64,000 bases of DNA from Nocardia vinacea (GCF_035920345.1 NZ_CP109149.1:6820001-6884000), one strand, 5' to 3'; shown: positions 27,401 through 36,841, numbered from the stretch's first letter. Made by a program: numbers and translations. The notes: generated by a model not told the origin, from the letters alone.

Positions 27401-29849
27401 GCAGCAGTGCGGCCAGACCGATCTGAATGGTGAAGATGCCGACCTGCGAGGTGCCGACGTTGTAATCCTGGGCGTCGTCCAGAATCATCTCGCGCACCGA
27501 ATACCCGGCCTCGTCCTGCACGAGCTCGTCGACCTCGTCGACGGCCTTGCGGAAGATCGAATTCTCCAGGTAGAGCTGCTTACCCATCTTGCGGTGCTGC
27601 GCGCCGAATCCGGACAGCACCCAGACCGGGCCCTGCGCGACGGGCGCGTCTGCGGTGAACACACCGGCCCCGGGTTTCCCCGCGGCGATCGCACGCAGAC
27701 CGGCAACGGCCTCTTCATGGGTCTTGGCGATGACCACGCCACGCGAACGCCAATGGCTACGCTTGGCCAGCGAGCGCGCCACATCCTCGAGGGGAGTGTG
27801 GCGGCCGTCCTCCGTCTCCAGCCAGTCGGCCAGCTCCGCGGCAGCGCGGCGGCGACGCGAAGGCAGATAGGCCGATACCGCAAGAATCACCGGCAGCGGT
27901 TCGGCCCGCTCGGTCGACGCCCATTCCGCAACGGCCGCTACGTCTCCCGCGACCTGATCGGCATTTTCCGCGACTATTTCGTCGGCCTCCGCTACCACAT
28001 CTGTGGTCTCGTAGTCCGTGTCGACCATTTGGTTCCGGTCTGCCGCCTGGTCGGCCTCGGCGATGAGATCCGTAGTCTCGTGATCCGAGCCGACCGTTTC
28101 GTTCTGGTCAGCCGCAGCCGAATTCGGCTTGTATTCCTGGATGACAACGTGGGCGTTGGTACCACCGAAACCGAAGCCGGAAACACCGATAGTCGCGGTG
28201 CCGCTGTAGCGCGGGAATTCCGTCGCCTCGTCGACGACCTTCAGGTGAGCCTGCTCGAACGGAATATACGGGTTCGGCCCGGCATAGTTGACGTTCGGCG
28301 GCAGTACGTTGTTCTGCAGCGCCATGACCACCTTGGCCAGGCTGGCAGCGCCCGCACCGGACTCCAGGTGCCCGAAGTTCGTCTTCGCCGAGCCGAGCAG
28401 CGCGGGCTTATCGTCGTCGCGACCGCGACCGACCACCCGGCCGAGCGCATCGGCCTCGATCGGGTCGCCGAGCAGCGTGCCGGTGCCGTGCGCCTCGATG
28501 TAGTCGACCGTGGATGGCGCAATGCCCGCGTCACGGTAGGCACGGCGCAGAACATCGGCCTGGGCATCCGGGTTCGGCGCCACGATGCCGTTGGACCGGC
28601 CATCGGAATTGACAGCCGAGCCCTTGATCACCCCAAGAATGCGATCACCATCACGTTCGGCATCGGCCAGCCGCTTGAGCACCACCAGACCGGCGCCTTC
28701 GGACCGGACCATGCCGTCGGCATCGGAGGAGAACGCCTTGATGCGGCCGTTCTTGGCGACCGCGCCGATCGAGTCGAAGCCGAGGGTGATCGCGGGCGCG
28801 AGCAACATGTTCACGCCGCCGGCCAGTGCCAGGTCGGCATCACCGTCGCGCAGTGCGCGCACCGCTTGGTGCACCGCGACCAGGGTGGACGAGCAGGCAG
28901 TATCGACAGCGACAGAGGGGCCGCGGAAGTCGTAGAAGTAGGAAATCCGGTTGGCGATGATGCCGGAGGATCCACCGGTCAGCGCGTACGCATCAGCCGA
29001 TGCGGGTGCACTCGGATCGGACTGGCCCAATCCGAGTGCGGACACCAGGTTGAAGTCGTTGGTAGAGGTGCCGACGAAAACGCCGACCGACTCGCCCTTG
29101 AGCTCGCTTGCGGGAATCCTGGCGTGCTCCAATGCTTCCCAGGCCAGCTCCATCATCAGGCGCTGCTGCGGATCGACCCGTTCGACCTCGATCGGAGACA
29201 TAGCGAAGAACTCCGCATCGAAGCCCTTGACCACGTCCTGGTCGAGGTAGCCGCCCAGGGTGTTGCCCTCGGCGACCTTCGCGGCTACCGCCGGGTCCTC
29301 GGTGAACTCCTCCCAACGCCCCTCGGGACGCTCCCGGATCGCATCACCGCGGTTGATCAAGAATTCCCAGGTCGACTCGGGGGTATCGCCCGCGCCCGGC
29401 AGCCGGGTGGACAGGCCGACGATCGCGATATCGTGCGCCTCGCCCGGCTGATAGCCAGCGGTGTAGAACGAGTCGTCAGCGGATTCCAGCGGCAACTCCG
29501 GCTCACCGTTGACGACGACCTCGGCCAGCGACGCGATGGTCGGATGCTGATAGACGATCGTCGCCGTCAGCACCACACCGGTCAGCTCTTCGATATCACC
29601 GCCGAGTGCGATGGCATCGCGTGAGGCCAGCCCGAACTCCTCCATCGGCCGGTCCACCGTGATCTGCTCGATCGATTGACCGGTCGCGTCGGCGACCCAG
29701 CGTCGCAGCCACTCCCGCAGCTCCGCGACGGATATATCGGTCCGCGCGGCGGATTGCGAAACGTCCCCGGCGCCATTGGGATCGATCGCGTCCGCATCGG
29801 CGAGCACGATCTCGGTCGTCTGGTCGGGCGTGCCCTCGTTGTCAGCCAT
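24423..29849 (-). CDS. pks13: Polyketide synthase Pks13 (mycolate condensing enzyme)
   Basis: Condenses the meromycolyl chain activated by FadD32 with a carboxyacyl chain to give the alpha-alkyl beta-ketoacid precursor of mycolate. The product is 1808 aa from ATG 29849 (GAGGAA upstream). Domain order as in the family: N-terminal ACP (GLASRDA, phosphopantetheine Ser near residue 74), KS (DTACSSTLVAVH with Cys near 319, EAHGTGTLLGDP, KTNFGHLESG), AT (GHSMGEVAGAY, Ser near 829), second ACP (LGLDSLMAM, near 1273), Ala-rich linker, thioesterase (YGWSLGAVFALQVA, Ser near 1615). The KS-AT linker (residues about 580-630) contains a duplicated acidic 23-residue unit. Confidence 0.98.
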   Translation of the reverse strand: MADNEGTPDQTTEIVLADADAIDPNGAGDVSQSAARTDISVAELREWLRRWVADATGQSIEQITVDRPMEEFGLASRDAIALGGDIEELTGVVLTATIVYQHPTIASLAEVVVNGEPELPLESADDSFYTAGYQPGEAHDIAIVGLSTRLPGAGDTPESTWEFLINRGDAIRERPEGRWEEFTEDPAVAAKVAEGNTLGGYLDQDVVKGFDAEFFAMSPIEVERVDPQQRLMMELAWEALEHARIPASELKGESVGVFVGTSTNDFNLVSALGLGQSDPSAPASADAYALTGGSSGIIANRISYFYDFRGPSVAVDTACSSTLVAVHQAVRALRDGDADLALAGGVNMLLAPAITLGFDSIGAVAKNGRIKAFSSDADGMVRSEGAGLVVLKRLADAERDGDRILGVIKGSAVNSDGRSNGIVAPNPDAQADVLRRAYRDAGIAPSTVDYIEAHGTGTLLGDPIEADALGRVVGRGRDDDKPALLGSAKTNFGHLESGAGAASLAKVVMALQNNVLPPNVNYAGPNPYIPFEQAHLKVVDEATEFPRYSGTATIGVSGFGFGGTNAHVVIQEYKPNSAAADQNETVGSDHETTDLIAEADQAADRNQMVDTDYETTDVVAEADEIVAENADQVAGDVAAVAEWASTERAEPLPVILAVSAYLPSRRRRAAAELADWLETEDGRHTPLEDVARSLAKRSHWRSRGVVIAKTHEEAVAGLRAIAAGKPGAGVFTADAPVAQGPVWVLSGFGAQHRKMGKQLYLENSIFRKAVDEVDELVQDEAGYSVREMILDDAQDYNVGTSQVGIFTIQIGLAALLRAHGAQPDAVVGHSMGEVAGAYISGGLVLEDAVRVICARSRLMGEGEAMISDDDVRNMALVELSAADVEAMLVDYPDVECAVYAAPTNTVIGGPQDQVAAIVAKVEEAGKFARVLATRGAGHTSQMDPLLGELAAELAGIEPTKLTAGLYSTVNKEEFYRPGSDPVHDEAYWVKNMRHSVYFTNAVKLAVDTGHTTFLELAPNSVALMQVLGTTFAAGVHDAQLIPTLKRKEDESAGVISALAQLYVHGHRVDLPSLLPAGDYADIPRTAFLRKQYWPKAKMVGGSGNARVPGAHVALPDGRHGWEVQASAVTDLAVLVKTAAAQVLSKVSLGASVPHAVLPTTGTLTTTLIPHLGGASVQVHARAGASFQLLFEAVVASGAPLPEPVVATAVPATEVATTGDADLEIVETFGDRWDPAGTQTLEERLALIVAESMGYAVEDLPMEIPLMELGLDSLMAMRIKNRVEYEFDIPQLQIQAVRDANLNEVGKVLHYAIEHRDEVQAIADKQAAGEEIAVDGGFIAAARAAVAAGEDPAAVVANAAAGEGVSLDAENTSVESEAEKIVVEAEAAAGITGAAAGTAAPAPATPAQAAAAEADEAVIERALDTEDTTAVGGAEGVAAAAIFGGQPAGADEDDVPPRDAAERLTFATWAIVTGKSAGGIFNTLPILEEEVAEKLATRLTERVKAEVTVDDVLDCETIEQLADIVRELQNSGADVDGFVRPLRARADGSNAVPVFVFHPSGGNTLVYEPLLKRLPADTPMYGFERVEGDIVERARQYLPELRKIQGNGPYVLYGWSLGAVFALQVAQLLRAEGADVRIVGLIDLAIPTEGEDNSPEERVRRIQRYQAFAKKTYGVEGELPQEQLEELAAASDEEQFKMVSDLIKISGTKIPGGVLEHQRTSWLEGRHLAKTTPSHYDGDVVLYLADRYHDGMIELEPRYADRRPNGGWDEYIPNLEVIHIPGDHLQIVDEPRIGKIGADLTAKLAVIAP

Positions 29850-29935
29850 CAGTTCCTCAAGCTACCTGTCTGCGTACCGGGCGGGTCGACGCCTGCCGTG
29901 GGAAGCCACGCCAAGCGTCGATATTCGGGGCCGAT

Positions 29936-30002
29936 CCTTTCGAGCGACCTGCAAAGCAATCGCTACGGCCCTTTCGAGCAACCTGCAAGCAATCGCTACG
30001 GC
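29936..30002. repeat. Two units of a ~34-bp palindromic repeat between fadD32 and pks13
   Basis: Two direct copies (period 34) of a unit starting TTTCGAGC and containing the near-palindrome ACCTGCAAGCAATCGC. The same family forms a five-unit array at 48935-49110. It lies inside the fadD32-pks13 intergenic region (169 nt). Confidence 0.75.
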
Positions 30003-30018
30003 TACCACCCTCGGGCAA

Positions 30019-31935
30019 TTACTCTTCCGGTGCATCGGGGAAGGCCTGCTGGGTGTAACCACCCCGCAGCGTTCCCTCCAGATAAGCAGTCTTGCAGGCG
30101 CGTCGAGCGATCTTGCCGCTGGAGGTCCGTGGAATCGAACCCGCGGGAACCAAGAGCACGTCGCGCACGGTCACACCGTGACGCTGGGATACCGCCGCGC
30201 GGACCGCGTCGGCGATGGGCAGCGGGTCGGCTTTACCTGCACCGGGTCCGCGCTCGCCCACGATGACGAGCTGCTCGGAGGCATCGTCGGCATCGAAGCT
30301 CAGGCCGGAATGGCTGCCCTGTTCGAACACCTCGGCGGGTAGCTGGTTCGCGGGTACCGAGAACGCGGCGACGAAACCGGGCCGCAGCGCCTTCGAGGCC
30401 TCCTGCGCGGAGAACTCGAGGTCCTGCGGGTAGTGGTTGCGGCCGTCGACGATCACGAGGTCCTTCACCCGACCCGTGATGTACAGCTCGCCCTCGAAGT
30501 ACACGCCGTAGTCGCCGGTGCGCATCCAGTTGGCGTCGGCCGCGGTGCCCTCGGTGTGGCTGCCCTCGGTGAGACGATGGGCGACCTTGTTGTGGAAGGT
30601 CGCTGCGGTCTCGTCCGGACGACCCCAGTAGCCGATGCCCATATTGTTGCCGTGCAGCCAGATCTCACCGACCTGACCGTCGGCCATCTCGTGCCCGCCG
30701 CCGTCGGAATCGACGGTCTCCGGATCGACGATGGCGGCCCACTGCGACAGCGCGACATAACCGCAGGAGACCTGCGCGATGGCGTTCTCGGTGCCCTGCT
30801 CGACCTTGACCATGCGACCGGCGTTGAGCTCGTGGCGGTCGACGTAGACGACCTTGGCCTCGTCCTCGGCCTTGGTCGCGGAGACGAACAGCGTCGCCTC
30901 GGCCATGCCGTAGCAGGGCTTGATCGCGGTCTTGGGCAGGCCGTACGGGGCGAACGCGTCGTTGAACTTCTTCATCGACGAGGTGGTCACCGGCTCACTG
31001 CCGTTGATCAGGCCGATGACATTCGACAGGTCCAGCGATTCGCCGTTCTTCGGCAGACCACGCGCGGCGGCGTGCTCGAAGGCGAAGTTCGGTGCGGCGG
31101 CGAAGGTTCCGGCGCCGTCGTTGTGGGCGGCCAGTTCCTTGATCCAGCGGTACGGGCGGCGCACGAACGCGCTCGGCGACATGATGGTGATGTACTTGCC
31201 GCCGACCGCGGGCAGGATCACCGTCAGCAGGCCCATATCGTGGAACAGCGGCAGCCAGGTGACACCGCGCGAGTTCCAATCCAGGTTGATCGCGTCGACC
31301 ATCTGCAGCAGATTGGTGCCGACCGCCCGGTGGGTGATCTCGACACCGGCCGGGACGCGCGTGGAGCCCGAGGTGTACTGCAGGTAGGCGATGTCATCGA
31401 CGGCGACATCGGGACGCACCCAGCTCTCGCCGACGGCGTCCGGGATCGCGTCGACCGCGATGATGCGCGGACGCTGGGCGGCGGGCAGCGAGCGGAAGAA
31501 CTGGCGCACACCGGCCGCGGAGGAGCTCGCGGTCAGAATGGCCGAGGGTTCGCAGTCGCCGAGCACCGCGTGCAGGCGGTCGGTGTGGCCCGGCTCGTCC
31601 GGGTCGAACAGCGGCACCGAGATGGTGCCCGCGTAGATCGCGGCGAAGAAGGAGATCACGTAATCCAGGCCCTGCGGGGCGAGGATCGCGACCCGGTCAC
31701 CCGGGTTGGTCACCTGTTGCAGTCGAGCGGCCACCGCGCGCAGCCGAATACCGAACTCACGCCACGTCAGCTCCTGCGCCTCACCGTCACGCTCGCGCGA
31801 ATAATCGATGTAGCGGTACGCGAGGGTGTTCGCGTCGTTGCGGGTGTGCTTCTCGACGTGGTCCACCAGGGTGTGATCATCGGGAATACGAATGTTCCCG
31901 GTCTCATCCAGGTAATCGTCGAAAGTCTCTTCCAT
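30019..31935 (-). CDS. fadD32: Long-chain fatty-acyl-AMP ligase FadD32
   Basis: Activates the meromycolic acid as acyl-AMP and loads it on the Pks13 N-terminal ACP. The product is 638 aa, against about 637 for M. tuberculosis. ATG 31935 is chosen over the longer frame because GGAGGAGATGAAGGA precedes it and [11 protein letters not shown] fits the family start. Adenylation motifs are [49 protein letters not shown] and, with the catalytic Lys, [12 protein letters not shown]. First gene of the operon with pks13 and accD4. Confidence 0.97.
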   Translation of the reverse strand: MEETFDDYLDETGNIRIPDDHTLVDHVEKHTRNDANTLAYRYIDYSRERDGEAQELTWREFGIRLRAVAARLQQVTNPGDRVAILAPQGLDYVISFFAAIYAGTISVPLFDPDEPGHTDRLHAVLGDCEPSAILTASSSAAGVRQFFRSLPAAQRPRIIAVDAIPDAVGESWVRPDVAVDDIAYLQYTSGSTRVPAGVEITHRAVGTNLLQMVDAINLDWNSRGVTWLPLFHDMGLLTVILPAVGGKYITIMSPSAFVRRPYRWIKELAAHNDGAGTFAAAPNFAFEHAAARGLPKNGESLDLSNVIGLINGSEPVTTSSMKKFNDAFAPYGLPKTAIKPCYGMAEATLFVSATKAEDEAKVVYVDRHELNAGRMVKVEQGTENAIAQVSCGYVALSQWAAIVDPETVDSDGGGHEMADGQVGEIWLHGNNMGIGYWGRPDETAATFHNKVAHRLTEGSHTEGTAADANWMRTGDYGVYFEGELYITGRVKDLVIVDGRNHYPQDLEFSAQEASKALRPGFVAAFSVPANQLPAEVFEQGSHSGLSFDADDASEQLVIVGERGPGAGKADPLPIADAVRAAVSQRHGVTVRDVLLVPAGSIPRTSSGKIARRACKTAYLEGTLRGGYTQQAFPDAPEE

Positions 31936-32057
31936 TCCTTCATCTCCTCCGAGGCACACGCAGCAAGACGGCGACAACGCCGCTGTTACCTGTGAGGCCC
32001 CGACTCGCTATCGCCCGCGGGTGCTCTACATGCAAGAGCCAGCCTGCAGATTTTATT

Positions 32058-32078
32058 GCGGTCTGCGCGGTAGACCGC
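32058..32078 (-). terminator. Possible terminator after the LLM oxidoreductase
   Basis: A 7-bp stem (GCGGTCT with AGACCGC) about 50 nt past the stop of the upstream minus-strand gene, followed by an A/T-rich stretch. Weak; it could also be part of the fadD32 promoter region. Confidence 0.4.
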
Positions 32079-32127
32079 TATCGGCTAGATGTTCTCAAAC
32101 CAGAGTCATGTTACAGAGAAGACCGGG

Positions 32128-33168
32128 TCACTCCCCCCGCAGCAGCGGAATAATCGGTGCGAACGCGTCCATCTGGGTTGGGAACACACCAACATAGGAC
32201 ATCGATGTGAGTTGCCGCACCTGACGGATCTGTTCGGCGATCTCCTCGAATGTGCCGATCGCCACATACGGCGAGGCGAGGATTTCCTCGACCGACAGTT
32301 TTACGTCGACCTCGAGGTCCGGGTGCAGTCCGCGCTCGATCGCGGACAGCGCCATCTCGGCGGTCTTCTCCCGGTCGTCGGTGATGACGATCGCGGTAAT
32401 GGCCCAGTTCAGCTCGATATCGGCGAAACGCTCACCCGCGGCTTCCTTGATCAGGTGCACCTTCTCGATGGTCTTCTCCAAGGTGATGCCGGACAGCAGG
32501 CCCTTACCGTTCTTGGTGGTGACCGGAACAACCGAAACGATGTCGGCGTGCTTGGCGGCCAGGCGCAGCATTTTCGGACCGCCACCGCCGGTGCAGATCG
32601 GCGGGCGCGGACCCTGCCGCGGCCGTGGCGTGCCCTTGATGCCGTTCACCTGGTAGTACTTGCCCTCGAAGGTGCATTCCTGGCCACGCAGCAGCACATC
32701 GAGGATGGTCAGGGTCTCGTCCAGCTTCGCCAGGCGCACGCCCGGCGATTCGTACGGCAGACCCGCGGCGACGAATTCGTCCTGCTTCCAGCCCGCGCCG
32801 ATGCCGACCTCGAGGCGGCCCTTGGACAGCACGTCGATGGTGGCGAGGTCCTTGGCCAGCACCACCGGATGCCGGAAACCGTTGGCCAGCACCGAGGTTC
32901 CCAGCCGGATCCGCTCGGTGGCCTGGGTCAGTGCGCCGAGCGCGGCGACCGGGCCGATCTGGTCACCCAGGTGGTCCGGCACGACGAAGGTGTCGAAGCC
33001 GTACTCCTCGGCCGTCTGCGCGGTCTGGATGAACTTCCTGGCCCCGCCCTCTTGCTTATTTCCCTCGCCCGCGGCCGCGAAGCGGAAGGGCCGCAGCGGA
33101 GTACCCAGCGCGGTCAACTCAGCATCCGCGTCACGGCTCGCCGTGGTGGCCGGTGCGGCTTCTGTCAT
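32128..33168 (-). CDS. LLM-class (probably F420-dependent) oxidoreductase
   Basis: The product is 346 aa from ATG 33168, with CAGGAG upstream. Luciferase-like TIM barrel: FRFAAAGEG at the first strand, AEEYGFDTFVVPDHLGD, GTSVLANGFRHPVVLAKDLA, LEVGIGAGWKQDEF and GPRPPICTGGGGPKMLRLA, the last being the cofactor-binding glycine turn. It belongs to the actinobacterial TIGR03621-type subgroup of predicted F420 enzymes. The substrate is unknown. Its position between fadD32 and the Rv3802-like cutinase interrupts an order that is continuous in mycobacteria. Confidence 0.85.
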   Translation of the reverse strand: MTEAAPATTASRDADAELTALGTPLRPFRFAAAGEGNKQEGGARKFIQTAQTAEEYGFDTFVVPDHLGDQIGPVAALGALTQATERIRLGTSVLANGFRHPVVLAKDLATIDVLSKGRLEVGIGAGWKQDEFVAAGLPYESPGVRLAKLDETLTILDVLLRGQECTFEGKYYQVNGIKGTPRPRQGPRPPICTGGGGPKMLRLAAKHADIVSVVPVTTKNGKGLLSGITLEKTIEKVHLIKEAAGERFADIELNWAITAIVITDDREKTAEMALSAIERGLHPDLEVDVKLSVEEILASPYVAIGTFEEIAEQIRQVRQLTSMSYVGVFPTQMDAFAPIIPLLRGE

Positions 33169-33356
33169 GAACTCATGCTCCTGGCTGTAAGGAAATGTGG
33201 GCGCGACGCCGGGCCGCATCGTGCCCACGCTTCTGGGGGCTCGAGGGCCGGCGTCGCGATCATCAGGCGCACTTTACAGCGTGCGACGCAACTCCAGTAC
33301 GGTTGTCGCGGTCCGCCCGCTCGAACACAGGTTGTGACCGTGTTCGCTGTGCGATC

Positions 33357-34346
33357 TCACGAATGCGCCGGATGTGGCGCTCCTTCGATCAAACCGTTGG
33401 CCCAGTTCACCGTCCACTGTGTCGCGGTGGTGCCATCGCCGTCCACCACGTAGCCGTTGTAGAGGCTGTGCACCGGGTTACCGACCGCGCGGACCAGGGT
33501 CAGCACGCTGCCGACCATGTTCAGGGGACTCAACGCATCGCGCGGCGAATCGCAGATCATGTCGCCGGGCGCGCAGATGGTGTAGGTGCGATCGGCAAGC
33601 GAGCCGAACCCACCCGAACGCGCACCGGTCATCGTGATCCCGGGCACCTTCAACCCGTTGAGCGAGACCTCGGCGCCGACTCCGGTGGGCGCGGTGCCGA
33701 TCTGGATGGCCTGGCCCGGTCCGTTGTCACCGGTGCGGCGGCCGTCGGCGATCAGCGTGACGCCGAGCACCTTGTCCGCGGGTACCGGTCCCTTGCCCGC
33801 GCCGATCTGGTTGGCGATATCGCCCGCGATCACCGCGCCCTGAGAGAACCCGGCGACCACATAGGTGGTCAGCGGACAGTCGCGATACCGATTCGCCATC
33901 GCGTCCTGCGCGCGCTGCCAGCCCTCGGAACGGCTGTTGTTGTACGACTGCTGGCCGTCCGGCGGAATCGCGATCGGATTGGAGAACTGCGCGATGTACG
34001 GAACGGTGTAGACATCGAGCCGTCCCTCCGGGAACTGCTGCGATACCGGCCCGGAGACGTTGAGCATCAACGAAATCGGATTGGCCGTCGGATTGTGCGG
34101 ATCGTCGTTGCTGTTCGATTCCCAGGTACCGGGTATCGAAATCATCTGCACATCGGGACACCAGGCAGGCTGGGAGGTCGGCGGTGTCGGCGGCGGCTTC
34201 GGACCGGGCTTCGGCTTGCGCAGCGGTCCGGCGAGCACGAACCACAGCAGCAGCGCGATGACGACGACGAGCACTACCAGACCGATGAAGAGCAAGCACC
34301 CCGCCGGTTTTCGGGACCGGCGGGACGCCGAACTGCGCACACTCAC
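33357..34346 (-). CDS. Cutinase-family envelope esterase, Rv3802-like
   Basis: The product is 329 aa from GTG 34346, overlapping the upstream DUF732 stop by 4 nt (GTGA). A single N-terminal TM (CLLFIGLVVLVVVIALLLWF) is followed by a Pro-rich linker (KPKPGPKPPPTPPTSQP), so the catalytic domain is periplasmic. The alpha/beta hydrolase motif is VVAGFSQGAVIAGDIA with the nucleophile Ser; Asp in CAPGDMICD and His in PVHSLYNGY complete a plausible triad. Rv3802c, beside fadD32 and the fbp genes in M. tuberculosis, is a phospholipase/thioesterase needed for mycolate metabolism; synteny suggests the same role. Confidence 0.92.
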   Translation of the reverse strand: MSVRSSASRRSRKPAGCLLFIGLVVLVVVIALLLWFVLAGPLRKPKPGPKPPPTPPTSQPAWCPDVQMISIPGTWESNSNDDPHNPTANPISLMLNVSGPVSQQFPEGRLDVYTVPYIAQFSNPIAIPPDGQQSYNNSRSEGWQRAQDAMANRYRDCPLTTYVVAGFSQGAVIAGDIANQIGAGKGPVPADKVLGVTLIADGRRTGDNGPGQAIQIGTAPTGVGAEVSLNGLKVPGITMTGARSGGFGSLADRTYTICAPGDMICDSPRDALSPLNMVGSVLTLVRAVGNPVHSLYNGYVVDGDGTTATQWTVNWANGLIEGAPHPAHS

Positions 34347-34861
34347 TGGCAGTACGTCGCCTTAGCCGTATCGATGTAGATCTTGCCGGCCTGCTCCACC
34401 GGCATCTTCGCCGGATCGAAGGACGGATCCGATCCGGCCATCGCGGTAGCGAAGGTCATCAGATCCTGATCGGAGGCATTCGCCGCGACGCCCTGGCAGA
34501 CGTAGGTTCCGATGCTCAGCGCGATATCCGGGCTGGACGGGGTAATACCCGCGGCCTTGAGTGCGTCGAGGAACTTCTTGTCCTTATCGGTGAGCTTCGA
34601 CGTGTCACCAGGTGCGGCATTGGTCGGGACGGGCTGCGGGCGCTCCGGCGTCGCCGTATCGGCAGGCGTCTCGGGTGCCTCCGTCGGCTGACCGGTTGCA
34701 CCGGCGCTGGTCGAGGCGGAGGTCGTTGCCGCCGCCGTCGTGGTGTGGGACAGCGTCGGCGTGCTCGACACAGTCGAATCGTTATTGCCACAGGCGGCGA
34801 GCAAGCCGGTAGCGGCGATCCCCACGACTACGCCGATAACCTTTCCGCGGGTCCGATGCAT
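34343..34861 (-). CDS. DUF732 lipoprotein
   Basis: The product is 172 aa from ATG 34861. The signal peptide ends in a lipobox, VVGIAATGLLAAC, with Cys near residue 24. A Thr/Ala/Pro-rich spacer of about 65 residues precedes a DUF732 domain (KLTDKDKKFLDALKAAGI, DIALSIGTYVCQGVAAN) with two Cys (VCQG and the C-terminal ATYCQ) that likely form a disulfide. Function of DUF732 is unknown. It is translationally coupled to the cutinase gene, suggesting a shared envelope role. Confidence 0.87.
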   Translation of the reverse strand: MHRTRGKVIGVVVGIAATGLLAACGNNDSTVSSTPTLSHTTTAAATTSASTSAGATGQPTEAPETPADTATPERPQPVPTNAAPGDTSKLTDKDKKFLDALKAAGITPSSPDIALSIGTYVCQGVAANASDQDLMTFATAMAGSDPSFDPAKMPVEQAGKIYIDTAKATYCQ

Positions 34862-34963
34862 GAATTCGTGTCCTCGATCTGTTCGCTAAGGGGACGGGTC
34901 GCCACCCAGGCTAGAGGAAAGCCGAGCATAGGTGCAGGCGGTCGGTAAACAGACCGGTTGGAA

Positions 34964-36841
34964 TTAAATGCCGTGGACTTCGGGTTTGCCATCGCGCACC
35001 GTAATGAATCCGGTCTGGAAATTCTGCTGGATGCCCCCGGGAACGGCGAACTCGTCACTCGTCGGATACCCGAGCCTGCCGTTCTCGTAGCCGACCACCG
35101 ACCACATATCCATGATCGGACCCGAACGCACCGGCCACGCACCCGACAGCGGGCTCCAGTAGATATTTCCGCCCTCGAACTTCCCGTAGCGGCCGAAATC
35201 CTTACTCAGGGCCTCGTCGGCGATGGGGAAGCCGAGTTGGCTGTTCTCATAACCCAATTCGGCGTACTTGCCCAGGATCATTCCCTGCACATGATGCACA
35301 CCGGTCTTCGCGCTGTAGTAGAACGGACCGTTTTCGAAGGACTGGACCGTACCGTCCCTATTGGGGGCCTTGGTCTCCGGCCCGGTGGGATATCCGGCCG
35401 GGCCGCGCTCGAAGCCCTGCCTACCCCATTCGTCGAGAATCGCGCCGCGCACCACCTGGGCGCCGGTCCGCGGGGTCCAGTAGAGCAGGCCGTTCTGGAA
35501 GGCCTGCATGCGTCCACGGCCGTCCGGCAGCCCGCGTTCGTCATCGGTGGGCAGGCCGAGCGCACCGCCCGGGCCGAGCGCGGCCTGGTAGCCACCGCCG
35601 ATCATGCCCCCGACCGCGTGCGCGCCGTCGGCCTGCGAATAGAAGACCCGGCCGCCCTTGAAGTCCTGCGCGGTACCGCCCGCCACCTGGTACTCACCGG
35701 TGAGGCATTCGCCGAGCCAGCCGTTGCCGCTCGCCAAGGCGGCGATCGCGCCCCCGGTCTGGCAGGCCGGTTTGTTCGGATCGACCCCGAGCGCGGCGGC
35801 GGCCTGCGGCCAGGACTGGCGCATTTCGAAATCCCAGTACGGCCACGAATGTGTGCCGGAGGGACGGTAATTCACCTGGGCGGGGATGGATAGCTTGCCG
35901 AGTTTGGTCACGAAGTTCTGCGAGGTCAGCCGGGATAGGATTTCCAACCCCATGCCCGCGTAATTGGTGCTGACCCCGGGAATGCCGCTGGCCTGGTCGA
36001 ACGGTCCGATCGAGCCGTTACCACTGGAGATATACAGGCTGACGCCCTTGAGCTTGTCCGCCAACGCATATGGGTCGTGGCCCTCCCACTCCGGACCGCC
36101 CGGCGGACCCCACATGGCGGACGAATCGAATCCGCCCGCATCGTGCATGGCGTACTGGATCGCCTGCGGCATGCCGAGGGTGGTCGTGGTCAGCACACCG
36201 GAGTACGACGCGGCGTATTTCGCGAAATTCGGATTGCGCCCGGCCAGGAACATCGCGGCCGTACCGCCCATCGAAATGCCTTCCATGCCACGCACATCCG
36301 TGGTCCGCCACTGACTCTCCAGCAGCAGCGGAAGTTCCTTGGTCAGGAAGGTTTCCCATTTGTAGTTGCGGCCGTTGTCCGGCTGCAGCCAGTCGGAGTA
36401 GAAGCTGGACTGGCCGCCGACCGGCAGCACCACCGTGACGTTCTTATCGGCGTAGAAATCCACCGCACCGGCGTCGTGGGTCCAGCCGCTCTCCTCATCG
36501 GTGGCGCGCAGACCGTCGAGCATGAACAGGGCCGGGAACCTGGCCTCCGGGTGCGTGTTCCAATCCCGGGCCAGCAGCAGCTGCACCTGGATGGGTGTGG
36601 CCATCGATGGCGAATTGATCCACAGCGCCACCCGCCGATCGGTGAGCCACACCACCCGCTGCACCGTCGCGCCGACAGCCGGTGTGGCGGCGGGTTGGGC
36701 GTTTGCGGGTGCGGTGCTCGGGGAAAGCCCTGAGGCGAGTGGGATCGCGATGGCGGTGGCGAGCATCGCGACCCGGCTACGGGTCACACGTCCGCTACGC
36801 CGCCCGCGCTGGCCCCATCTGCCGAATGCATGTCCTGCCAC
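34964..36841 (-). CDS. Mycolyltransferase (antigen 85 family) with C-terminal LGFP repeats
   Basis: The product is 625 aa from GTG 36841 (AGGAAA upstream). N-terminal signal peptide: VAMLATAIAIPLASGL followed by AxA-type residues. Residues about 60-350 form an Ag85 esterase domain: LFMLDGLRA, VVLPVGGQSSFYSDW, YKWETFLTKELP, GISMGGTAAMFLA (Ser) and PSGTHSWPYWDFEM (His). The remaining 230 residues contain at least four LGFP units (LGLPTDDE, AGYPTGPE, LGFPIADE, LGYPTSDE), which are thought to bind the cell wall. This resembles the long corynebacterial/nocardial mycolyltransferases such as Cop1. Likely secreted and wall-anchored. Confidence 0.92.
   Translation of the reverse strand: MAGHAFGRWGQRGRRSGRVTRSRVAMLATAIAIPLASGLSPSTAPANAQPAATPAVGATVQRVVWLTDRRVALWINSPSMATPIQVQLLLARDWNTHPEARFPALFMLDGLRATDEESGWTHDAGAVDFYADKNVTVVLPVGGQSSFYSDWLQPDNGRNYKWETFLTKELPLLLESQWRTTDVRGMEGISMGGTAAMFLAGRNPNFAKYAASYSGVLTTTTLGMPQAIQYAMHDAGGFDSSAMWGPPGGPEWEGHDPYALADKLKGVSLYISSGNGSIGPFDQASGIPGVSTNYAGMGLEILSRLTSQNFVTKLGKLSIPAQVNYRPSGTHSWPYWDFEMRQSWPQAAAALGVDPNKPACQTGGAIAALASGNGWLGECLTGEYQVAGGTAQDFKGGRVFYSQADGAHAVGGMIGGGYQAALGPGGALGLPTDDERGLPDGRGRMQAFQNGLLYWTPRTGAQVVRGAILDEWGRQGFERGPAGYPTGPETKAPNRDGTVQSFENGPFYYSAKTGVHHVQGMILGKYAELGYENSQLGFPIADEALSKDFGRYGKFEGGNIYWSPLSGAWPVRSGPIMDMWSVVGYENGRLGYPTSDEFAVPGGIQQNFQTGFITVRDGKPEVHGI

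Noticed and set aside
24501..29624. Long plus-strand open frames opposite pks13
   Set aside because: They mirror the Pks13 codon pattern, have no ribosome sites and no recognisable domains.
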